Source of the DNA: Rickettsiales bacterium
Lineage (GTDB): Bacteria; Pseudomonadota; Alphaproteobacteria; Rickettsiales; UBA1997
Assembly (NCBI GenBank): GCA_947505885.1
Contig: CANNMN010000049.1
Coordinates: 1 to 8,306, forward strand
DNA: 8,306 nt
Direction: 5' to 3'
Positions 1 through 5,261 of this stretch are shown here, one piece after another (position 1 is the first letter of the stretch; each line of letters starts with the position of its first letter). The notes under the pieces were generated by a model. The model ran no database searches, was not told the origin of the DNA, and worked only from the letters and a program-made list of their open reading frames with translations. A program made the position numbers and the translations under genes.

Positions 1-163
1 CATGGATCGAATTCTGGTTTTCGATCGCGGCAAAATTGTTGAAGACGGCACGCACGAAGAATTAATGCTTATGAATGGCACTTACAAACGCCTGTGGAGT
101 GCGCAGGTTACAGGTGAGTTGACCAATCAAGTTGAAGGAGTGAAGGCGACAAAGTTGTTTTAA
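1..163 (+). CDS. ABC exporter ATP-binding protein, C-terminal end (5' end outside window)
   Basis: Only the last 53 codons are visible, from the codon at 2-4 to TAA at 161-163. The readable stretch begins MDRILVFDRGKIVEDGTHEE and continues through GTYKRLWSAQ. This is the typical tail of an ABC nucleotide-binding domain just after the switch histidine: a beta strand with RILVFDRGKIVE, the DGTHEEL turn, then the helix with Y..LW. The wording fits the MsbA/ABCB class, where a membrane domain and an ATPase are fused and the protein exports lipids or hydrophobic compounds from the inner membrane. The Walker A, signature, Walker B and H-loop motifs would all lie upstream, so substrate and full architecture cannot be judged. 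The ATG at 2-4 encodes an internal Met, not a start. The gene converges on nadE, with a repeat-filled gap between them. Confidence 0.82.
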   Translation, partial: MDRILVFDRGKIVEDGTHEELMLMNGTYKRLWSAQVTGELTNQVEGVKATKLF

Positions 164-166
164 GAT

Positions 167-289
167 CTCCTGGATCCCCGCCTGCGCGGGGATGACGTTG
201 CTACTTACTCGTCCCGTCTCCCCGCGCAGACGGTGAAGAAGTTGCTACTTACTCGTCCCGTCATCCCCGCGCAGGCGGGGATCCAGGAG
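167..289. repeat. Composite palindromic repeat (VIPAQAGIQ type), 31-bp perfect inverted arms
   Basis: Bases 167-197 and 259-289 are exact reverse complements over 31 bp, separated by 61 bp. Each arm is itself a GC-rich hairpin: TCCCCGC pairs with GCGGGGA around a 4-nt loop. In the plus-strand frame of the right arm the sequence would read VIPAQAGIQ, the signature of a palindromic repeat spread through many proteobacterial genomes. A third, damaged copy lies between the arms around 213-233. The element fills the gap between two converging genes, so its hairpins could also stop transcription from both sides, although no clear T-run follows. It stands out as GC-rich against the AT-rich genes around it. 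Confidence 0.85.
197..262. repeat. 22-bp direct repeat, period 44, inside the composite repeat
   Basis: The 22 bases starting GTTGCTACTTACTCGTCCCG occur identically at 197-218 and 241-262. Similarity continues past each copy into the GC-rich palindrome (CCCCGCGCAG), with one missing base and one substitution in the first copy. This looks like a 44-bp tandem duplication of part of the palindrome and its flank, followed by decay of the middle copy. Confidence 0.8.
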
Positions 290-330
290 GATTGGTCTCT
301 CTTGCACAGCACGGAATCTACAATCACAAA

Positions 331-360
331 TGGATTGCCGCGCTACGCTCGCAATAACGA
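331..360. repeat. Short imperfect palindrome of the GLPRYARN type
   Basis: The stretch contains ATTGC at 334-338 and GCAAT at 351-355 around the core CGCGCTACGCTC. In one plus-strand frame it would read GLPRYARNNE. Sequences of this form (attgccgcg..tcgcaatgacg) are familiar as dispersed repeats in several bacterial lineages, including alphaproteobacteria. It lies 22 bp from the nadE stop and 41 bp from the preceding inverted repeat, so the gap between the two converging genes holds two different repeat families. Only one copy is visible here, so the family assignment comes from memory of the motif, not from a match within the window. Confidence 0.5.
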
Positions 361-382
361 AATCTTCCTTAGGTGGATGGGC

Positions 383-1978
383 TTATTCTGTAAATCGATT
401 AGTCACCGGATAACGCCGATCCTTGTCGAAGGCCATGTCAGAAATTTTTGGGCCAAGGCAAGATTGGCGACGTTTATATTCACTAACATGCAAAAGCTTT
501 GCGACTTTCTGCACTAAAGTTTTGTCAAAATTTTTAGCAATTTCTGTAATTGATTTTTTCTCTTCGATCAAAGCAAAAAGAATCTTGTCGAGAATTTCGT
601 AATCAGGTAGCGAATCGCTATCTTTCTGGTTTGGACGCAGTTCTGCGGTTGGCGCTTTGGTTAAAATATTTTGCGGAATCACATCTTTTTTTAAGTTAGC
701 CAATTCGTAAACTTGTGTTTTATAGAGATCTTTTAGCGGATTAAATGCGCCGCACATATCGCCGTATAGTGTTGCGTATCCCGTAGCGAGCTCAGATTTA
801 TTTCCTGTTGAAAGCAAAAGCGCGCCAGAATTATTCGAGAGCGCCATCAAAATATTTCCGCGAATTCGCGACTGTAAATTTTCCTCGGTGAGTTCGCTCA
901 CATTTTTCAGGGTAAATTTTGCTGCCTCAAACATTGGCTCAATTGAAATTACCTCCAATTTTACGCCCAAATTTTCTGCACATTTTTTTGCATCATTCAT
1001 CGACTCATCAGAAGAATAGCGACTAGGCAAGGCGTAGAGCGAAACATTATTTTTATCTAAGGCATCGACCGCCATTGCGGCAACTAGCGCCGAATCAATT
1101 CCACCAGACATTCCAAGCAGAACTTTTTCGAAGCCATTTTTTTGAATATAGTCACGAAGGCCTAAAACACAGGCTTTGTAGTTGCGCTCAATTATTGTGC
1201 TTAGAGCTTCTTGTTTTGTGCTCGTAGAAATTTCGCCGGATTTTGTGACTTCAATTACGGCAGAATCTTCTAAAAATTCTTTCATTTGCAGAATGATTTC
1301 GCCTTGTGAATTCATTGCGAATGAAGAGCCGTCAAAGACTAGAGAATCTTGGCCACCAACCTGATTAACATAGATCAAATTTTGACCTAAATTCTTTGCT
1401 GTAAGTTCGCGATATTCATGTTTTTTACTTGAGTAAGGCGAGGCATTGAGCGCAATCGCTGTATCGAAAATTTGTTCACGCAGTAAAAACAAATTTCGCG
1501 GATCCCACAAATCTTCGCAGATCAAAATCGCTAAAGTTAAGCCGCGAAATTCAATCGAAGACAAAAACTGCGAAGGCGCGAAATATCTGGCCTCATCGAA
1601 TACGTCAAAATTCGGTAAAGTTTTTTTGTGAATCACTTTCTTTACCTCGCCTTGTTCAATTAACAAAGCCGCATTGCGAATAACTTCTTTTTTTCTTTCA
1701 AGATCAATGACCGGAGAGCCCAGCAAAATCGCGCATTTATGGGTTTTTGTTTCTCTTGTGATTTCCAAAATTCTTTCCTGACACTCAATCACAAAATCTT
1801 TTTTGTGCCAAAGATCTTCGCAGGGATATCCACAAATTGTCATTTCTGGAAACACCGCAAGGTCGCACCCAGACTGATTCGCAAATTTAAACTCCTGAAG
1901 AATCTTTTGCGCGTTACCGTCCAAATCGCCAACGATCGGATTAATTTGCGCGAGGTAAATTTTAAGTTTTGCAGTCAT
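383..1978 (-). CDS. nadE: Glutamine-dependent NAD+ synthetase
   Basis: This 531-residue cytoplasmic enzyme amidates nicotinic acid adenine dinucleotide to NAD+ with ATP, using ammonia from glutamine. Two domains are visible. Residues about 4-250 form a nitrilase-type glutaminase with the expected Glu-Lys-Cys triad: E45 in FPEMTICGYP, K118 before LPNFDVFDEARYF, and C154 in LAILICEDLWD. Residues about 260-531 form the synthetase domain. It carries the ATP pyrophosphatase loop SGGIDS (291-296), TGNKSE (391-396), YATLYGDM (401-408), the APTAELRPNQKDSDSLPDYE block (442-461) and YKRRQ near the end (501-505). Length and both active sites look intact. The ATG at 1978 puts MTAKLKIYLAQINP in register with the usual family start. 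No clear Shine-Dalgarno precedes it. It lies 44 nt downstream of the aldehyde dehydrogenase gene and probably shares its transcript. Confidence 0.97.
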   Translation of the reverse strand: MTAKLKIYLAQINPIVGDLDGNAQKILQEFKFANQSGCDLAVFPEMTICGYPCEDLWHKKDFVIECQERILEITRETKTHKCAILLGSPVIDLERKKEVIRNAALLIEQGEVKKVIHKKTLPNFDVFDEARYFAPSQFLSSIEFRGLTLAILICEDLWDPRNLFLLREQIFDTAIALNASPYSSKKHEYRELTAKNLGQNLIYVNQVGGQDSLVFDGSSFAMNSQGEIILQMKEFLEDSAVIEVTKSGEISTSTKQEALSTIIERNYKACVLGLRDYIQKNGFEKVLLGMSGGIDSALVAAMAVDALDKNNVSLYALPSRYSSDESMNDAKKCAENLGVKLEVISIEPMFEAAKFTLKNVSELTEENLQSRIRGNILMALSNNSGALLLSTGNKSELATGYATLYGDMCGAFNPLKDLYKTQVYELANLKKDVIPQNILTKAPTAELRPNQKDSDSLPDYEILDKILFALIEEKKSITEIAKNFDKTLVQKVAKLLHVSEYKRRQSCLGPKISDMAFDKDRRYPVTNRFTE

Positions 1979-2022
1979 TAGGGCGTTAAAAATTAATAAT
2001 TTTTTTCACAAACCGGCTAAAT

Positions 2023-3459
2023 CTAAAAACTCCAATGCAAAGTTTTTACTTGTGAAAATTCTAGGATTCCTAGTCGAGATCCTTCGCGGCCAAAGCCAGA
2101 ATTTTTAATCCCGCCGAAGGGGGCGACTTCGGTCGCAAAGCTGCAGTCATTAACCGCGACCATTCCAAATTCTAATGCGTCGCAAATTCTCCAGATGCGT
2201 GCATTATCAGAGGTGTAAAGGTAAGAGCCGAGACCATAATCTGTGTCGTTAGATTTTTTAATCACCTCTTCTTCAGTTGTGAATTTCTGGATTGCGGCAA
2301 CGGCACCAAAAATTTCTTCGCGGGCAATTTGCATATCGGATGAAACCTCTGTGAGCAGAGTTGGGGCGAAGAATTGGCTTCCAAGATTTTCTATTATTTT
2401 CCCGCCGATCTCACATTTAGCGCCGTTTTTGATCGCATCTTCAACGAGACGTTCGACCTTTTTTACTGCCGCGACAGAAATCATCGGACCCATGTTAGGC
2501 ATGCCTTCAAGCCCATTGCCGACTTTCAATTTTTTTATCTCCAGCAAAAGTTTTTTGACAAATTCATCGTGAATTTTTTCTTCAACAAAAATGCGATTCA
2601 CGCAGGTGCATGCTTGGCCGCCATTGCGATATTTGGCGTGCATTAATCCATTGATTGCCTTGTCCAAATCAGCATCGGCAAAAACGATGAAAGGCGCCGA
2701 GCCGCCGAGTTCAAGCGAGACGCGTTTTAGATCTTTCGCGCATTGTTCATTGAGCAATTTTCCAACTCGAGTTGAGCCAGTGAAGCTGATTTTGCGGACT
2801 AATTCATTTCGACAAAACTCTGCGCCGATTGTTTGTGGGTCACCATTAATCACGTTGAAAACACCGTCGGGAACTCCAGCTTCTTTCGCTAAAGCCGCCA
2901 AAGCCAAAGCTGAAAATGGCGTAAGTTCCGAAGGTTTTAAAATTACTGCGCAGCCCGCTGCCATTGCCGCTGCAGCTTTGCGCGTAATCATTGCTGAAGG
3001 AAAATTCCACGGCGTGATTGCGACGACAACGCCGACTGGCTCAAGTTGTGTAATAATTTTTTGATTTTGTTTTGGTGCTGGAATCGTGTCTCCATAATTT
3101 CGCTTTGCTTCTTCAGCAAACCATTCCACAAAATTTGCGCCGTAAATAATTTCCCCGCGTGCTTCGGCGAGTGGCTTGCCTTGCTCTGTAGTTAAAATTT
3201 TTGCGAGCTCTTCCTGATTTTTTAAAATTAATTCGTACCAGTTTTTAAGAATTTTCGCGCGCTCTTTTCCGGCTAATTTTTTCCATTTATCGAAAGCGTT
3301 TTTTGCAACAGTGATTACGTTTTTTACATCTTCGCCATCGCAACTTGGGACCGTGCCAATCAAATTATGATTTGCTGGATTAAAAACTGAGATTTTTTCT
3401 TTTTTATCGAGCCATTCGCCACCGATAAAATTTTTCTGCCAGAAAAGATTTCCCTTCAT
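2023..3459 (-). CDS. gabD: Succinate-semialdehyde dehydrogenase (NAD(P)-dependent aldehyde dehydrogenase)
   Basis: The enzyme oxidises an aldehyde, most likely succinate semialdehyde, to the acid. This would feed succinate into the TCA cycle, for example from GABA. Numbered from the Met at 3459 (478 residues), it shows PWNFP (150-154, N152), LKPSE (K175), general base E250 in LELGG, nucleophile C284 in GQACTC, and EEIFG (E382). R160 in MITRK and R278 in YRNGGQ match the arginines that hold the succinate carboxylate in GabD, which supports this over a generic aldehyde dehydrogenase. C286, two residues after the nucleophile, is the position that forms a redox disulfide in some family members. 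An upstream ATG at 3534 would add 25 basic, unconserved residues and overlap the divergent gene. The start at 3459 (MKGNLFWQKNFIGGEW) matches family length; the ATG at 3465 is also possible. Confidence 0.9.
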   Translation of the reverse strand: MKGNLFWQKNFIGGEWLDKKEKISVFNPANHNLIGTVPSCDGEDVKNVITVAKNAFDKWKKLAGKERAKILKNWYELILKNQEELAKILTTEQGKPLAEARGEIIYGANFVEWFAEEAKRNYGDTIPAPKQNQKIITQLEPVGVVVAITPWNFPSAMITRKAAAAMAAGCAVILKPSELTPFSALALAALAKEAGVPDGVFNVINGDPQTIGAEFCRNELVRKISFTGSTRVGKLLNEQCAKDLKRVSLELGGSAPFIVFADADLDKAINGLMHAKYRNGGQACTCVNRIFVEEKIHDEFVKKLLLEIKKLKVGNGLEGMPNMGPMISVAAVKKVERLVEDAIKNGAKCEIGGKIIENLGSQFFAPTLLTEVSSDMQIAREEIFGAVAAIQKFTTEEEVIKKSNDTDYGLGSYLYTSDNARIWRICDALEFGMVAVNDCSFATEVAPFGGIKNSGFGREGSRLGILEFSQVKTLHWSF

Positions 3460-3523
3460 AAACATTGAAATTAATTGGGTTATTTTTGAAAGTCTGCGCC
3501 TTCCCGCACTTAAATTTTTAAAT
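3460..3523. promoter_or_regulatory. Divergent promoter gap, with a candidate leaderless promoter on the plus strand
   Basis: This 64-nt gap separates the divergent gabD and 127-residue-protein starts, so it should drive both operons. On the plus strand, TTGAAA (3486-3491) and TTAAAT (3510-3515) are spaced by 18 nt and resemble sigma-70 -35 and -10 boxes. Transcription would then start about 3522, almost on the ATG at 3524. That would agree with the lack of any Shine-Dalgarno there. No convincing box pair was picked for the minus strand. AT-rich DNA produces such matches by chance, so the promoter call is weak; that the region holds promoters follows mainly from gene orientation. Confidence 0.35.
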
Positions 3524-3907
3524 ATGCACGGCATACTTTCCTACCTTACTCTTCGCACCGTAATTATTTTTGCATCAACTGCCTTTTCCTTGGCGACAGT
3601 GATGCTGCTTTTAAACATCATTACGATTGATGAATTAGCTGTGATTTTAAGTCTTAATCCAGAGGCAACTAGCGCTCTAAAGCTAGTATTCTCAAGGATT
3701 CAGGAAGTTACCGGAAATATAATGGACATCATTGGTCAACTCCTAAATAAGTTGTTTGGTTGGGCTGGAGTTGATGTCGATCTTAGCAAAATAAAAGTCG
3801 ATCTTCACGAAACTGGTGCAACAAATGCCGCCCCAAATGCCGCCCCAAATCCATCTTCTCACCTTGTCCCAGGACGCGTTCCGGTAAATCCGACTCCTCA
3901 GCAATAG
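3524..3907 (+). CDS. Unrecognised small membrane protein, co-translated with ubiB
   Basis: This 127-residue protein is not one I recognise. Residues about 11-33 (from RTVIIFASTAFSLATVMLLL) form one hydrophobic helix, which could be a membrane anchor or an uncleaved signal. Next comes a helical stretch about 45-80 with IQEVTGNIMDIIGQLLNKLF, which looks amphipathic. The tail (100-127) is low-complexity, rich in Asn, Ala and Pro, and carries NAAP twice (101-108). Its TAG stop shares its last base with the GTG start of ubiB, so the two are probably translated together and may work together at the membrane. It is not the SCP2-domain protein UbiJ nor the short coiled-coil UbiK, judging by length and composition. 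No Shine-Dalgarno is visible before the ATG. The conserved layout and membrane segment favour a real gene. Confidence 0.65.
   Translation: MHGILSYLTLRTVIIFASTAFSLATVMLLLNIITIDELAVILSLNPEATSALKLVFSRIQEVTGNIMDIIGQLLNKLFGWAGVDVDLSKIKVDLHETGATNAAPNAAPNPSSHLVPGRVPVNPTPQQ
3823..3850 (+). repeat. 12-bp tandem repeat encoding NAAP units
   Basis: AAATGCCGCCCC occurs at 3823-3834 and again at 3835-3846, followed by a partial AAAT. The repeat sits in the tail of the 127-residue protein and encodes its NAAP-NAAP stretch. Because the unit is 12 bp, gain or loss of units keeps the frame, so the tail could vary in length between strains by replication slippage. Confidence 0.75.
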
Positions 3908-5154
3908 TGGTTGCGATCGCTAATCTTTTCCGTCTCGTATTTTTACTTCTAATCGCTGCGCCGATTTTTTTCTTTGACAAAAATCGCGCGATTTATTTTT
4001 TCTTCAACAGTGCCGGACCTTCATTTATAAAGCTTGGGCAGATATTGTCTATTCGCCCAGATTTAGTTGGTAAAGAATTAGCAAGAAGACTTTCCTCGTT
4101 TCAAGATGCGTTAAAACCTTTTCCTGCTAAGTTCGAACAAGACTTTCTCGAAGATTTTTCTGAATTTAATTTCAAGCCAGTCGCATCTGCTTCAATTGCT
4201 CAAGTTCACAAAGCAAAATTAAAAACTGGCGAAGATGTTGCGGTAAAAATACTCCGCCCTCGTATCGCACAAATTATGGCTCGCGATATTGCTACGTTGA
4301 GAATTATCGCAAAATTTTTGCCAAGAATTTTTTCTGATATTGCTGATCTGCTCACTCAAGTTTCAAAAAGTGAAATCGATTTATTGCACGAAGCAGCTAA
4401 CGCCTCACGTCTTCGCGAAGATTTAAAAGACGTAAAAGGTTTTTACGTTCCAACAATTTTTTGGAAATTTTCGAGCGAGAAAATTTTAGTTCTTGAGTGG
4501 CTTGATGGCATTCCTTTTTCAAATAGCGAAGCGATTAAAAATTCTCCGCATGACAAAAAACAAATCGCCAAACATCTTGTAATTAGCTACTTCAGCCAAG
4601 TTTACATCCACGGATTTTTCCACGCCGACATGCATCCAGGCAATTTATTTTTGCTAAAAAACGGCGACATCGGTGTCGTTGATTTTGGCATTGTTGGCAA
4701 GCTCGACAAAAAAACTCGCATCGCCGTTGCTGAAATTTTAATCGGATTTTTGCACAAGGATTACAAGCGCGTAGCCCAGATCCACATTGACGTCGGCATG
4801 GTTCCTGAGAATACCGATCTTGATGATCTTGCTCTCTCTTGCCGTAAAATCGGCGAGACAATCGTTGATTCGAATGTGCGTGATATTTCTGTCGCCAAAT
4901 TGCTCACACATTTAATCGTAATGACTCGCGACTATAAAATGGAAACGCGCCCAGATTTACTGTTATTGCAAAAAACTCTATTAGTCGTCGAAGGCGTAGG
5001 GGTAATGCTCGATCCTGAACTCAACATGTGGGAATTGGCGCGTCCTTGGGTTGGAGAATGGGCGAAGAAAAATATTAGTTTTGACGCAAAAATTAGAGAT
5101 GCAGTTGTCGATTTATTTGAGCTAGCGAGAAAGTTTTTACGATCATCTTTGTAA
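3907..5154 (+). CDS. ubiB: UbiB/ABC1 family kinase-like protein, C-terminally short
   Basis: UbiB-family proteins are atypical kinase-like ATPases needed for ubiquinone synthesis at the inner membrane. The family hallmarks are present. The KxGQ motif is K42-LGQ in FIKLGQILSIRPDL, and the alanine-rich loop is ASASIAQVH (93-101). The ATP-site lysine is K114 (VAVKILRP) and the ion-pair glutamate is E162 (LLHEAAN). The catalytic block is HADMHPGN (239-246), with metal-binding DFG at 259-261. At 415 residues it is about 130 shorter than E. coli UbiB. It begins only about 40 residues before KxGQ and stops after WVGEWAKKN.., without the usual C-terminal pair of membrane helices. A hydrophobic segment (about 8-23) may tether it instead. 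The start is GTG at 3907, overlapping the previous stop by one base with no Shine-Dalgarno, which suggests re-initiation. The kinase-like core looks intact. Confidence 0.9.
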   Translation: MVAIANLFRLVFLLLIAAPIFFFDKNRAIYFFFNSAGPSFIKLGQILSIRPDLVGKELARRLSSFQDALKPFPAKFEQDFLEDFSEFNFKPVASASIAQVHKAKLKTGEDVAVKILRPRIAQIMARDIATLRIIAKFLPRIFSDIADLLTQVSKSEIDLLHEAANASRLREDLKDVKGFYVPTIFWKFSSEKILVLEWLDGIPFSNSEAIKNSPHDKKQIAKHLVISYFSQVYIHGFFHADMHPGNLFLLKNGDIGVVDFGIVGKLDKKTRIAVAEILIGFLHKDYKRVAQIHIDVGMVPENTDLDDLALSCRKIGETIVDSNVRDISVAKLLTHLIVMTRDYKMETRPDLLLLQKTLLVVEGVGVMLDPELNMWELARPWVGEWAKKNISFDAKIRDAVVDLFELARKFLRSSL

Positions 5155-5161
5155 AAACTTT
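5130..5161 (+). terminator. 11-bp perfect inverted repeat across the ubiB stop codon
   Basis: AAAGTTTTTAC (5130-5140) and GTAAAAACTTT (5151-5161) are exact reverse complements around a 10-nt loop. The stem covers the last codons of ubiB and its TAA. It could act as a weak terminator or as a 3' end that protects the mRNA. It has few G-C pairs and no long T-run follows, so a strong intrinsic terminator is unlikely. Confidence 0.35.
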
Positions 5162-5163
5162 TA

Positions 5164-5232
5164 CCGGTTGAGCGCGGTCGAAACCAAGAAAGTTCGGCGC
5201 AAATCTTTTCTTGGTTTCGACTAAGCTCAACC
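5164..5232. repeat. Palindromic element copy 1, in the ubiB-acs gap
   Basis: The arms 5166-5191 and 5207-5232 are inverted over 26 bp with three mismatches (GCG against the complement of TAA), around a 15-nt loop. The left arm starts GGTTGAGCGCGGTCGAAACC and the right arm ends CTCAACC. Bases 5164-5198 match 5892-5926 inside acs at 31 of 35 positions, in the same orientation, so this is a repeat family and not merely a terminator. It ends 29 nt before the acs start and would form a strong hairpin in the leader of any ubiB-acs read-through transcript, where it could lower acs expression or end the upstream message. No T-run follows on the plus strand. Confidence 0.85.
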
Positions 5233-5261
5233 AGCGAAAAAATCAAACTAGCAAGCACCTT

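Noticed and set aside
167..289. CRISPR array
   Set aside because: The repeats are palindromic, in mixed orientation and unevenly spaced, with no set of unique spacers and no cas genes.
233..517. Plus-strand 94-codon reading frame reading VIPAQAGIQ and GLPRYARN
   Set aside because: It is made of two non-coding repeats plus the antisense of the nadE 3' end, with no conserved domain.
2591..3064. Plus-strand 157-codon open frame
   Set aside because: Antisense to the conserved core of the aldehyde dehydrogenase, including its catalytic motifs; a mirror artefact.
3460..3534. Upstream ATG at 3534 as the gabD start
   Set aside because: It would add 25 basic residues not expected in the family and overlap the divergent gene; the ATG at 3459 gives normal length and N-terminus.
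5211..5261. TTG at 5211 as the acs start
   Set aside because: It falls inside the right arm of the palindromic element, so the extra 17 residues are translated repeat; ATG at 5262 is preferred.
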